Assembly: GCA_029060725.1 (NCBI GenBank) | Contig: JAIDTL010000044.1 | Span: 1 to 46,794, forward strand | Source of the DNA: Muribaculaceae bacterium | GTDB taxonomy: Bacteria; Bacteroidota; Bacteroidia; Bacteroidales; Muribaculaceae | Direction: 5' to 3' | Length of the DNA: 46,794 nucleotides | Notes under the pieces: model-generated | Told to the model about the DNA's origin: nothing | What the model saw: the letters and a program-made list of their open reading frames with translations, nothing else | The model's database searches: none | Made by a program: the position numbers and the translations under genes | Shown here: positions 8,201-18,100 of the stretch, piece after piece | How the letters are laid out: every line of letters starts with the position of its first letter | Position numbering within the stretch: the first letter of the stretch is position 1

Positions 8201-8998
8201 TCATTCAAACTCTTCAAAATTCATCTTTGCCGCAATATCGTAGTTGTTGCGTTTTAAGAATGAAATAATGTTTTCTCGCTCCTTGCCGTCATCTACATCC
8301 TCTTTTATACGTTTGCAAGCATGGTGAAGTGCAATCTGCGACTGATAGATGTGTCGATAGCACTTTGCAATATCGTCTATCTTTTCATCTGAAAATCCTG
8401 CACGTCCAAGGATGAATGAATTCACACCGAAGTATGAAATGGGGTTGTGTGCCATCACTACGTATGGAGGAACATTGCCATTCACACGGCATCCACCCTT
8501 GACGAGCACATAATCGCCTACTTCATATCCTTCGTGTACTAATGCTCCGGATGAGAAAATGCAGCAATCCCCAATCTTGCAGTTGCCGGCAATCTTCACT
8601 CCATTGCCAAGTACACATTGGTTGCCAATCTTCGAATCATGTCCTATATGCGACTGTGCCATGATGCATGTCCCATTGCCCACAATCGTCGCTTTCCCTT
8701 CATATATACTGCGATTGATGATGACTTGTTCTCTTATGACGTTGTCATCGCCAATCACTACGTATGAAGCCTCTCCCTTCCATCGGAAATCCTGGGGAGT
8801 GGCTGCTATGATGGCACTCTCATAGATTCTATTGTTCTTGCCAATCTTTGCGCCGGAAAGAATACTGGAGTGGGAATGTATGAAGCAGTTGTCGCCAATT
8901 TCAACATTCCGGTCGATATAGACGAATGCTCCGACGGTAATGTTATCGCCAAGCTTTGCTTCCGGATGCACGAAAGCCAAAGGTGAAATATTATTCAT
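8201..8998 (-). CDS. lpxA: LpxA-family UDP-GlcNAc acyltransferase (possible paralogue)
   Basis: A 265-residue left-handed beta-helix protein with hexapeptide repeats over about residues 1-185 and a helical C-terminus, the size and layout of LpxA. In E. coli LpxA transfers a 3-hydroxyacyl chain from ACP to UDP-GlcNAc, the first step of lipid A synthesis. The catalytic His is present in SHIGHD (H120), with H117, D121 and the equivalents of E. coli D74 (D70), H160 (H155) and R204 (R199). Two active-site positions differ: the E. coli H144 position is Asn (N139, IAGNC) and Q161 is Glu (E156, LVHEG). The gene stands alone, not next to lpxC-fabZ as expected for the principal Bacteroidales lpxA, so this may be a second paralogue with a different donor or acceptor. 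Confidence 0.8.
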   Translation of the reverse strand: MNNISPLAFVHPEAKLGDNITVGAFVYIDRNVEIGDNCFIHSHSSILSGAKIGKNNRIYESAIIAATPQDFRWKGEASYVVIGDDNVIREQVIINRSIYEGKATIVGNGTCIMAQSHIGHDSKIGNQCVLGNGVKIAGNCKIGDCCIFSSGALVHEGYEVGDYVLVKGGCRVNGNVPPYVVMAHNPISYFGVNSFILGRAGFSDEKIDDIAKCYRHIYQSQIALHHACKRIKEDVDDGKERENIISFLKRNNYDIAAKMNFEEFE

Positions 8999-9030
8999 AT
9001 TTTTTGAGTTTTTCAGAATTAGTGATAATT

Positions 9031-9160
9031 GGTCTAATTAGTCATATTAGTCTAATTAGTCATATTGGTCTAATTAGTCATATTAGTCTAATTAGTCATA
9101 TTGGTCTAATTAGTCATATTAGTCTAATTAGTCTAATATGTGTTATTAGACTAATTAGAC
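9031..9160 (-). repeat. 18-bp tandem array (36-bp higher order) with terminal hairpin
   Basis: Six 18-bp units RGTCTAATTAGTCATATT run from 9031 to 9138. The first base alternates G, A, G, A, G, A, making a 36-bp higher-order unit; the last unit is changed at its end. An inverted copy follows, so that 16 bp at 9122-9137 pair perfectly with 9145-9160 around a 7-base loop. The array fills the 175-bp spacer between the oprM-like stop and the lpxA-like start. It may act as a transcript-stabilising or terminating structure; no U-run follows. Confidence 0.9.
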
Positions 9161-9173
9161 CAACTGATATTTA

Positions 9174-10547
9174 TTATTTGCCGCCTCCTACAGCCTGATA
9201 TAGGCTTATTAGGGCCGCTGTGCGGGCATGCCAACTGCTGAGGCTTGCAAGCTGAGCTTGAAGCAAGCTGCTGCGCGCAGTAAGCACTTCGAGATAACTT
9301 GTCTGATGGTTGAGGATGAAGAGCTCGTTGGTGTATTCTACCGATTTTTCAAGTTCCTTCACCTGCAGGTCGACAAGACGTTTCTTTTCAGCACTCTTGT
9401 CGATCTTTACCAGGGCATCACTTACGTCCGAAGCGGCAGACATTACGGTGTTTTCAAAATTATTCATAGCCTGTTCTTGCTGTGCTTTTGCCACTTTCAA
9501 TTGGGCTATATTCTGTCCTCTTGAGAAAATTGGAGCAGCAAGCTGTCCGGCAAGTTGTATAAACCATTTGCCTGGATTTGATATCATCGAGCCAAGAAGA
9601 TTTGTGAAGCCACCCTGAGCAGAAATTGATATGGATGGGTAGAAGTTGGCGTGAGCAGAACTAACAGTATAGAAAGCTGCAGCCAAACCTCTTTCTGCAG
9701 CTGCTACATCAGGGCGGGTAGCCAAATAGCTCATAGGCACTCCATTGATTGCCTCCTTTGGAAGTGAGATGTCAAGATTGTTGCTCACTTCCCAATCTTT
9801 GGGATAAGTATTGAGAAGCACCGAGAGAGTATTGTTGACCACTGTTATCTGCTGTTCCAGATCAGGAATTGATGCGAGGATATTATAGTAATTTGCTCGA
9901 CTCTGCACTACTGCGGCTTCCGTCGTGCTTCCGGCTTGCTTCAGTTGCTCCATTGTCGACACTTGGTCTTTCCATATTTCAGCAGTACGCTTTGAAAGAT
10001 CAAGTTGCTGATGTAAAAGCACAAGTGAATAGTAGGTAGAGGCAACTCCGGTGACAATCTGCGAACGCGCAGCTTGCTCGTATGCTTGGGTTTGCTCAAC
10101 GCTTACTTTAGCTCCACGTTTTCTGTTCAATATCTTGCCAAATGCGTCGATTTCCCAGTTGGCTGCCAAGGGGAGTGTATAGCTCCAATTCGCATGGCTT
10201 CCTCCGTAGGAGGCTGTGCCGCCATTAGGATTAAAGGCAAGTGAGGGGAAATAGGAGAGTTTTGCTCCCTGAAGTTGAGCTTTTGCGATCTCTACGTTAA
10301 GGCGAGCATTGTCAAGATTTGTATTGTTGGCAAGAGCCTGCTCAATGTAGCCCTGGAGTAGGGGATCGGTAAATATCTCACGCCATCCCATATAGGCCAG
10401 GCCCGTGGAGTCTTGGTTCTCCACGGCCTGACGATAGTCGGCTGCCACCGCATTGTCTTGCGGTAGCTGGTATTTATTGTAGATGTGGCAGCTGCTCATC
10501 ATAATGGCAAGTGCCGACATGCATGTTATCTTAATGATCTTATTCAT
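9174..10547 (-). CDS. OprM/NodT-family outer-membrane efflux lipoprotein
   Basis: A 457-residue protein with a lipoprotein signal ending at MMSSC (Cys 20). It has the two duplicated outer-membrane-efflux repeats typical of TolC/OprM proteins: long helices rich in Ala/Gln/Asn, and the conserved ATRPDVAAAERGLAAA motif at the start of the second repeat. It forms the outer-membrane channel of a tripartite RND pump. Its start lies 4 bp after the stop of the AcrB-like gene, so it is the last gene of the pump operon. Confidence 0.92.
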   Translation of the reverse strand: MNKIIKITCMSALAIMMSSCHIYNKYQLPQDNAVAADYRQAVENQDSTGLAYMGWREIFTDPLLQGYIEQALANNTNLDNARLNVEIAKAQLQGAKLSYFPSLAFNPNGGTASYGGSHANWSYTLPLAANWEIDAFGKILNRKRGAKVSVEQTQAYEQAARSQIVTGVASTYYSLVLLHQQLDLSKRTAEIWKDQVSTMEQLKQAGSTTEAAVVQSRANYYNILASIPDLEQQITVVNNTLSVLLNTYPKDWEVSNNLDISLPKEAINGVPMSYLATRPDVAAAERGLAAAFYTVSSAHANFYPSISISAQGGFTNLLGSMISNPGKWFIQLAGQLAAPIFSRGQNIAQLKVAKAQQEQAMNNFENTVMSAASDVSDALVKIDKSAEKKRLVDLQVKELEKSVEYTNELFILNHQTSYLEVLTARSSLLQAQLASLSSWHARTAALISLYQAVGGGK

Positions 10548-10551
10548 CGCG

Positions 10552-13500
10552 TTATTCTCTGTTAAAGGTATATTGTTCGAGCTCGCTCTTGATCTTCGAA
10601 TTGTCTTTGTCGCTCCATTTCTGAGGTGTGAATTTCTCCTGGAGTGTCTGGAATGCCACGAAGAGCGTTGGCACCACGAGAACCTGGAGAATCATACCGA
10701 TGAGCATTCCGCCTACGGCGCCTGTGCCAAGAGCTTGGTTTCCGTTTGCCCCGGCTCCTGTAGCATACATAAGCGGTAGAAGACCGATGATGAGGGCAAG
10801 TGAAGTCATGAGGATCGGTCGCAAACGAGCTTCGGCGCCCTGGATAGCTGCCTTCAATATGCTCATGCCGGTGCGTCGGCGATCGAGAGCAAACTCTACT
10901 ATAAGAATGGCATTCTTAGCAAGAAGACCGATAAGCATGATAAGCGCGATCTGCAAATAGATGTTGTTGGCGATATCACGGAAGTGAGCGAATATGAAGG
11001 TGCCCATAAGTCCGAATGGAACTGACAGGATTACAGCCCATGGGAGTAGGTAGCTTTCATACTGAGCGGAGAGGATAAGATATACAAACATGAGGATCAG
11101 CACGAAGATCATTCCTGTGCTACCGCTGCTGCCTGAAGCTTCTTCACGGCTCATACCTGAATATTCGAAGTCATAGCCACGGGGAAGAGTCTCCTGAGCT
11201 ACTCTTTCTATCGCCTGCAGAGCCTGACCTGATGAATAGCCGGCAGCCGGAGTACCTGTCACTTGAATTGAGGTAAACATATTGAAGCGGTTGATGATAT
11301 CCGGGCCATAGATGCGCTTAAGATGCACGAAGTTGTCGATAGGTGCCATCTCATTGCCGTTTCTGACTTTGATCTGCTTCAATGTCTCCGGGCTTACGCG
11401 AGCGTCGGGCGAAGCCTGCATCATCACTCGGTAGAGCTTGCCGTATGAGTTGAAGTTGGAGATATACATACCTCCGTAGTAGCCCTGGAGAGTAGAAAGA
11501 ATAGCATTCTGAGTCAAACCTGCTTGCTTCACCTTCGGCACGTCGATCTCTACGAGATATTGCGGGAATGTAGGATTAAATGTAGAGTATGCCATCTGGA
11601 TTTCGGGCTGTGCATTAAGCACTCCGATAAATTTCTGATAAATGGCAAAGAAGTCGTCGAGTGATCCGCCGGTCTTGTCTTCAAGCTTGAGCTCAAAACC
11701 GTTGGTAGCTGAATAACCGGAGATCATTGGCGGCTGGAAGAACATTATGTTGGCATCCTTTATTGTGGCAGCCTTGCCGTAAAGCATCTGCACAACTCCG
11801 GCTGCTGACTGTCCCGGTTTCTTGCGTTCGTCCCAAGGCTTTAGCTTGATGATGAATGAGCCGTAAGTGTTACCCTGACCGCCGATAAATGAGTAGCCGG
11901 TGATGGCAGTGCGGCTCTTCACTTCCGGTATCGAACCAATGATAGAGTCCATCTTGTTCATGACTGCCTGAGTGCGTTCCTGTGATGTAGCCGGGGGCAT
12001 TGTGACAGCACCCATGATCGTACCGGTGTCTTCTGTCGGCACAAGTCCGGTTGGTGTGATGTTCATAAGCCATACAAGGACTCCGATAGATGCTGCTACT
12101 GTGGCAAAAGATACAAGCTTGTGATTGATAAACCATGTCACAGCCTTCTTATATTTAGAGAGAAGTGCGTCAAACCCAACGTTAAACCAGTAGAAGAATC
12201 TCTTCATGAAGTTCATCTTTTCCTTCTTCTCTTTCTTTGGGCTTTCTACATCATAGCCTCCAAGAGGATCTTCATCTCCTTCGTCCACTTTGTGAGGCTT
12301 CAAGAAGAGGGCGCAAAGTGCCGGCGAGAGGGTAAGCGCATTGATTGCCGAGAGTCCGATTGCCATTGCCATAGTCATACCAAACTGGCGGTAGAATATA
12401 CCGGACGTGCCTCCTAAGAATGACACCGGTATAAACACGAGCATCATCACAAGTGTGATGGATACGAGAGCGGATCCAATTTCGCTCATTGCGTCGATGG
12501 AGGCCTTACGTGCTGATTTGTAGCCTTGGTCAAGCTTGGCATGCACAGCCTCCACCACCACTATTGCATCGTCGACCACAATTGCAATCGCAAGCACGAG
12601 TGCAGAGAGGGTCAGAAGGTTGATGGTGAAGCCAAATATATAGAGTAGGAAGAACGTACCGATAAGTGCCACAGGAATTGCTATCATCGGGATAAGCGTA
12701 GACCGGAAATCCTGAAGGAAGATGAACACGACTAAGAACACAAGGATAAATGCCTCAATAAGAGTCTTTACTACCTCATGTATTGAAGCAAAAAGGAAGT
12801 CGTTGACGCTCATCGTGGTTTCAATCACGAGACCTTTCGGTAAGTCCTTCCTCCAAGTGTCTTGAAGTTTTTCAATATTCTTGATGACTTCAGTTGCGTT
12901 GGATCCTGCCGACTGGAAGATTATGGCTGCCGAGCCGAGGTGGCCGTTATCGCGGTTGGCAAAGCCGTAGCTAAGTTTGCCGAGTTCCACTTCTGCTACG
13001 TCTCCGAGGCGAAGTATCTCTCCATCCTTTGTAGCGCGGATGACGATATCTTCAAATTCTGACTCATCCTGAAGTCTGCCCTTATAGCGCATCGTATATT
13101 GGAATGTCTGGTTGCCCTGGTCGCCGAAGCTACCCGGAGCAGCCTCGATATTCTGCTCTGCAAGCGCAGCAGTGATATCGGTCGGCATAAGTCCATATTG
13201 TGCCATTACGTCCGGTTTCAGCCATATACGCATAGAGTAGTCTGCACCGAATGCCATTGCCTCTCCAACGCCGGGTACACGCTTGATTTCCGGTATGATG
13301 TTTATAGACATGTAGTTGTCAATAAACTGGCTTGTATAGGTGTCGGTCTCGTCAAAGAGAGCCATAACCATAAGCATAGAGCTCTGACGCTTCTGAGTGA
13401 TGACACCTACCTGGTTTACTTCTGATGGGAGGAACGCGGCGGCTTTTGCCACACGGTTTTGCACATCTACCGCTGCCATGTCGGGGTCCATGCCCTGCTT

Positions 13501-13785
13501 GAAATATACTTGAATGGTAGCAGAGCCGTTGTTAGATGCGGATGAAACCATGTAGTCCATGTTTTCAGCACCGTTGATTTGCTCTTCAAGAGGTGCAATC
13601 ACGGAGTTAAGCACTGCTTGTGCGGATGCTCCGGTGTAGGTAGTGGTTACAGAAATAGTAGGAGGTGCTATATCCGGATATTGCTCTATGGCTAAGCCGT
13701 TAAGGCCAAGGATACCGAAGATGACGATGAAGATTGAGATCACCGTCGAGAGCACCGGTTTGTTTATAAATCTGTCAAGTTTCAT
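10552..13785 (-). CDS. AcrB-like RND (HAE1) multidrug efflux pump subunit
   Basis: A 1077-residue inner-membrane proton/drug antiporter with twelve predicted membrane helices and two large periplasmic loops. The N-terminus (MKLDRFINKPVLSTVISIFI, then EQYPDIAPPTISV) is typical of the HAE1 branch that exports hydrophobic drugs, bile acids and detergents. The proton relay is intact: paired Asp in AIVVDDAIVVVEAV of helix 4 and Lys in LLAKNAILIVEF of helix 10. It is slightly longer than E. coli AcrB (1049) because of a charged cytoplasmic linker near residues 500-525 (ESPKKEKKEKMNF). It sits between the adaptor (26 bp upstream) and the outer-membrane channel (4 bp downstream). The substrate cannot be read from the sequence. 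Confidence 0.95.
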   Translation of the reverse strand: MKLDRFINKPVLSTVISIFIVIFGILGLNGLAIEQYPDIAPPTISVTTTYTGASAQAVLNSVIAPLEEQINGAENMDYMVSSASNNGSATIQVYFKQGMDPDMAAVDVQNRVAKAAAFLPSEVNQVGVITQKRQSSMLMVMALFDETDTYTSQFIDNYMSINIIPEIKRVPGVGEAMAFGADYSMRIWLKPDVMAQYGLMPTDITAALAEQNIEAAPGSFGDQGNQTFQYTMRYKGRLQDESEFEDIVIRATKDGEILRLGDVAEVELGKLSYGFANRDNGHLGSAAIIFQSAGSNATEVIKNIEKLQDTWRKDLPKGLVIETTMSVNDFLFASIHEVVKTLIEAFILVFLVVFIFLQDFRSTLIPMIAIPVALIGTFFLLYIFGFTINLLTLSALVLAIAIVVDDAIVVVEAVHAKLDQGYKSARKASIDAMSEIGSALVSITLVMMLVFIPVSFLGGTSGIFYRQFGMTMAMAIGLSAINALTLSPALCALFLKPHKVDEGDEDPLGGYDVESPKKEKKEKMNFMKRFFYWFNVGFDALLSKYKKAVTWFINHKLVSFATVAASIGVLVWLMNITPTGLVPTEDTGTIMGAVTMPPATSQERTQAVMNKMDSIIGSIPEVKSRTAITGYSFIGGQGNTYGSFIIKLKPWDERKKPGQSAAGVVQMLYGKAATIKDANIMFFQPPMISGYSATNGFELKLEDKTGGSLDDFFAIYQKFIGVLNAQPEIQMAYSTFNPTFPQYLVEIDVPKVKQAGLTQNAILSTLQGYYGGMYISNFNSYGKLYRVMMQASPDARVSPETLKQIKVRNGNEMAPIDNFVHLKRIYGPDIINRFNMFTSIQVTGTPAAGYSSGQALQAIERVAQETLPRGYDFEYSGMSREEASGSSGSTGMIFVLILMFVYLILSAQYESYLLPWAVILSVPFGLMGTFIFAHFRDIANNIYLQIALIMLIGLLAKNAILIVEFALDRRRTGMSILKAAIQGAEARLRPILMTSLALIIGLLPLMYATGAGANGNQALGTGAVGGMLIGMILQVLVVPTLFVAFQTLQEKFTPQKWSDKDNSKIKSELEQYTFNRE

Positions 13786-13811
13786 TTCTCTCTATTGTTA
13801 TTGTCGTAGGA

Positions 13812-14939
13812 TTAGTTCTTGGGTGTGATGACCATTCCGTCTTTCACTGTCGAGCCGACGCCTTCTATTACGATTACGTCACCGGGATTCAAGCCTTTAG
13901 TCACAATGTAATTGACGCCATCGTTTTTAGAATCAATGATGATCGGAGACTGATGTACTTTCGAACTGTCGCCAACTACATAGACAAATTTCATATCCTG
14001 AATTTCAAATGTGGCTTTCTGTGGGATTGTTATGACTCCACGGTTGATCTGAGGAAGGAGCACCTGGCCGGTATTGCCGCTGCGCAGCATACCGTCCGGA
14101 TTCGGGAAGGCAGCCTTTACTGTGGCGCTTCCTGTAGAAGGATCAAGCACTCCCGATATTGAGATGATTCTGCCGGGCTGGCTGTATATTTCTCCATTCG
14201 CAAGTTTAAGTTCCACTCCCGGGAGGGAATCAAGCACTTGTGTTATGCTCTTACGACCATTGTCGGTAAGAGTAAGTATTTCTTTTTCGGTCATTGAGAA
14301 GTATGCTTCCATCTGCCCGTTGTCAGAGAGAATAGTGAGTAGGGTAGAGGGAGATACGAGAGCACCTTCCTTGTTGTCGATGGTGCCTACTACGCCGGCT
14401 ACCGGTGCTTTTACAAGAGTATAGGAAAGGTTCTTCTGTGCAGAAGTCAGGTTGGCTTGAGCCTGTCCCAGCTGAGCCTTTGCTGCATTCAATTGATCTA
14501 CACTTGTCTGATATGCTGATGCGGATATAATATTTTTATCAAGAAGTATCTTATTATTGTCAGCATTTGTCTGCGCTGTGTTTACACTTGCTTGAGCTAC
14601 TGCCACAGCTGCTTTAGCTGCATCTACAGCTGCCTGGAGCTGTACTTGATCAATAGTGAAGAGAAGTTGTCCGGCTGCTACTTTCTGACCTTCCTGCACG
14701 TGTACCTTGGTAAGGAAGCCTGATATTTGCGGACGAATCTCCACATCGTTCTTGCCATGGAGTGTGGCCGGATAATTGGTGTTAAGGTCAGCATCAGATT
14801 CTGTCACTTTTAGGGTAGCGAGTGTTGGAGCTGCCTGTTGTTGCTGAGCATTGCTGTCGCCCTTGCATGAAGTCAAGGACAGTCCGCTTCCTGAGATTAG
14901 GAGAGAGCAGACTGCGATTGTTGTTAGATTCTGTTTCAT
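13812..14939 (-). CDS. AcrA-like periplasmic adaptor (membrane fusion protein)
   Basis: A 375-residue lipoprotein (lipobox SLTSC, Cys at about 25) with the layout of RND adaptors. Lipoyl-like half-motifs flank a helical hairpin rich in Ala/Gln (about residues 95-170), followed by beta-barrel and membrane-proximal domains ending in GLNPGDVIVIEGVGSTVKDG. It bridges the AcrB-like pump and the outer-membrane channel. It is the first gene of the operon. No TetR-type regulator is adjacent. Confidence 0.93.
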   Translation of the reverse strand: MKQNLTTIAVCSLLISGSGLSLTSCKGDSNAQQQQAAPTLATLKVTESDADLNTNYPATLHGKNDVEIRPQISGFLTKVHVQEGQKVAAGQLLFTIDQVQLQAAVDAAKAAVAVAQASVNTAQTNADNNKILLDKNIISASAYQTSVDQLNAAKAQLGQAQANLTSAQKNLSYTLVKAPVAGVVGTIDNKEGALVSPSTLLTILSDNGQMEAYFSMTEKEILTLTDNGRKSITQVLDSLPGVELKLANGEIYSQPGRIISISGVLDPSTGSATVKAAFPNPDGMLRSGNTGQVLLPQINRGVITIPQKATFEIQDMKFVYVVGDSSKVHQSPIIIDSKNDGVNYIVTKGLNPGDVIVIEGVGSTVKDGMVITPKN

Positions 14940-15074
14940 ATTTTATATATGTGTTTTATCAAAAGGAATCGTTTTACCTGTGAGATAGAGTTAAGACAGG
15001 GTCTTAAAATTACAACAAATTAAAAAGAATAATTACGCATAGATATCCACAAAAAGGAAAAAAAGGACAATAAA

Positions 15075-15103
15075 AAGGGCGTCGGAAATATTCCGATGCC
15101 CTT
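15075..15103 (-). terminator. rho-independent terminator after the 1199-residue secreted protein gene
   Basis: The stem AAGGGCGTCGGAA/TTCCGATGCCCTT with a short loop lies 44 bp beyond the stop codon and is followed on the minus strand by TTTTATTGTCC. It sits between this gene and the downstream efflux operon. Confidence 0.8.
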
Positions 15104-15146
15104 ATCTGTAAGCTCTCAACGCGAACTTTATTGTGAATTAGATGAT

Positions 15147-18100
15147 TTATTTGACAAATTTGATAGCAGCCTTATTTCCATCTGCATCCATAGCAGTTGC
15201 TACATATACTCCCGCACTGAGTGAGCTTGCGTCAAGAAGGTCACTGCCGGCAAGCATTAGTTTGCCATTCATGTCGAATACTTTGATCACACATCCGGCT
15301 GCAGATAATATTCCGGAAGTATAGCTGAGAGCTCCGGAGACTGCTGATACGTTTTCTACAGCATTTTGATCGTTGACTACTTTGACATTGCATGTTGATG
15401 TGCCTCCAAGAATGGAGACTGAAATTTTTGCATCTCCTTCTTTGATTGCCTTAAATTCTACATTCATTGCCTTGCCGTCGAAAGTCATATTGCCTGTCAT
15501 CTCAAGTAGATCTTCAGAAAACTCACACATGAAGTCTTCAATTACTAATTCTTCCGTGAGTGTCTCACGTGTCAGCACAGCCACTTCGATATTGAAGACA
15601 GCATCTTTTTTTACTGTGAGTTCCGGAGTCGGGATAAAGACTACATTCTCATAATAAAGATTCGGATCGTATGCATACCAAGACTGAAGATTCCAAGGAG
15701 CTGAAATAGATGTGCCGTATTCAAATTCAAGTGTCTTTGTCAGCATATCAGAGTCTACTTCATCCTTGTCGACTGTGGTGCCTTCAAGTGTTTTCTCTGC
15801 AAAGTCATTGTCAATGACTGCAAGATCAGACACTACTATATTGTTGAGAATACCCTCTTCATATCTTACTTTGTTCTTATAGATTGGATTCCCTTCAGAG
15901 TCTACATCATCATATTCCGGTTCTGCATTGTAGCTTGAACGTCCTACCACGCGGTGAACAGTAGCAAGCTGATGGGGATATTTTTCTGTGATGTCACTCT
16001 GATCCGGATATTTAAGAGAAGAGACACCTATTAGGTTGTTGACTACAGGTACATCTCCATTTCCTTGCCAGTCGCCTTCAAGCTCTCCGGCGATACATCC
16101 GAGAGATATTGCATTTGTCCATTTTGAAGCCTTTGTAGCTTCTATTGTGCCTTCTACATAATTGCTCTTCACTTTCGAACGATCAAGGAAGCCTACTATA
16201 CCTCCGATTGTATTCTCCGCCTTAAGGTTGGCATCGACATGGCAATTGGAAATCACTTCATCACCGGTAGTAGTCGTTCCCACAATGCCGCCTACGGTGT
16301 TGTTGGCAAGCATATTTCCTGAGAAAGAACATGCGGTAATGGTCGTGCTTGTTCTGATATCACCTACAATGCCACCTGCACCGTTACATTTAGGAAGATA
16401 AATGTCTGCTCCTGAAACTTCACATCCTGTAAAGTTGGTATAAGTCCAGCTTTTTGCGCAGATGCCTCCGAAGATGCCTCCATAATTTTCACCTCTTGCT
16501 GTCAGTCTGCGTACATGGATATTGTCGAATGTCGTTTTGGATGAAGTTGATGCCAGGATGGCAGCCTCACTGTCTCCATCCAGAAGCATTTTGGTGTTGT
16601 AGAAGTTGATGTTTTTGATGGTGGCTCCATCACAAAATTTAAACATGCTTGCCTGACTGCTTGATGACAAAAGCAAGTTGCTCACTACGTGTCCGTCGCC
16701 ATCTAACACTCCGGAGAAATTCTCTATTTGAGAGAAGGAAACTCCACTGCAATCAATATCTGATATGATCTTGAAATATGATGATGGAGCGCTCTTTATC
16801 TGCTGAAGGTCGCCGGCTGTAGCTATCAGGTAGGGATCTTCTGCTGTGCCATTGCCTCCGGCAAATTTGGTGAAGGGAAGGGTGTAAGAGTCAGCAATAA
16901 ACTTATTGTCATTAAGGTAGACTATTACGAGTTCAGGATTCTTTCCTTCCATCAGATATACCATCCTGATTTCTCCCTTCTCCTTGTCGGGAGTAAACGT
17001 ATATATGGCTCCTTTTTCCGGAGTAGCAATCAGCAATTCTTCTTGTAGAGGGGAGGAGTTGCCAAGATTGCGCTTGACAAGGAGCATATATTCGATCTCC
17101 TTGTCTGTATTGAAGACGTAGGGAGAAAGGGCAAATGATGATATGTAGATTTGAGCGAGTTCTATTCCTTTGCCTGTCGGGATTTTATCAAGCCTGATCA
17201 TCTCGCCGTCAGTATCAAACCATATTACAGGGGCGTATGTGCTGTCGTCATCATCACCCGGAAGTCCTGTAGAAAGGGCACTGGCATATACATAGCCGTC
17301 GGCTGTTGCTACTCGGTCGAGCGATGTAGAGAGACCGTATTCTTTAATGGTTAGATCAGTCTCAGTTATAATCTGGCAAGAATAGAGATCGATAAATTTG
17401 AATCCCATTTCATCGCCTGTATAGACAAACATTGTCTGTGGTTCATAGCCCGGAATATCCGACATCTTGACGTAGTCGAATGTATTCTCTGCTATTGTCT
17501 TGATTCGGTTGCCGTCTGCATCATACACATAGTAGGATGAATTGTAGTGATCATCATCACTGAAGAGATAATCATCGGTTGTGATGACGAAAGCAGGTTG
17601 CCCGGCATTCGTGTAGTGCCCTTCATAATCCACGTCTGCATCCCAAGACAGCGTGCCGATGCCATAGTATGTGCAATATACGTTTGGATTGTCGGTATTT
17701 TGTATGGTCTCAATCTTTGTCGAATTGATAAGCTCCATCTCTGCAGGATATTTGTCATTCATCTGATACACGTCGATGATGAGTCGGTTGTCCGGCGTTA
17801 TGGCTTCATTTCCTCCCATACCGGATGGGTCAACGAAGAATGATTTTTCATAGTGGGCGTAAATAAGAGCAAGCTTGCCATTGATTTTCTTACAAAGCAT
17901 CATAGGCGATGTCATTCCGTCGCCCGGAAGATCAAGATTCCTTATTTCATGCTCGAAAAATACTTTCGGGTCACTGTTGTAGCCTCCTTTTGTGTAGGTG
18001 GTAAGCACGTGTTTGTATTCAGCCAAGAAATCTATGTATGATGGATAGTCTTTATTCGGATCCGCTTGCTTCTCAGTGAGAAATGTTATGTAGAAGTCTT

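Noticed and set aside
9031-9160. CRISPR array
   Set aside because: The units follow each other without unique spacers and no cas gene is nearby.
8956-9198. Plus-strand open frame with repeated LISHIS and LISHIG
   Set aside because: It is only the translation of the 18-bp non-coding array plus the antisense of lpxA and oprM ends; there is no signal or known domain.
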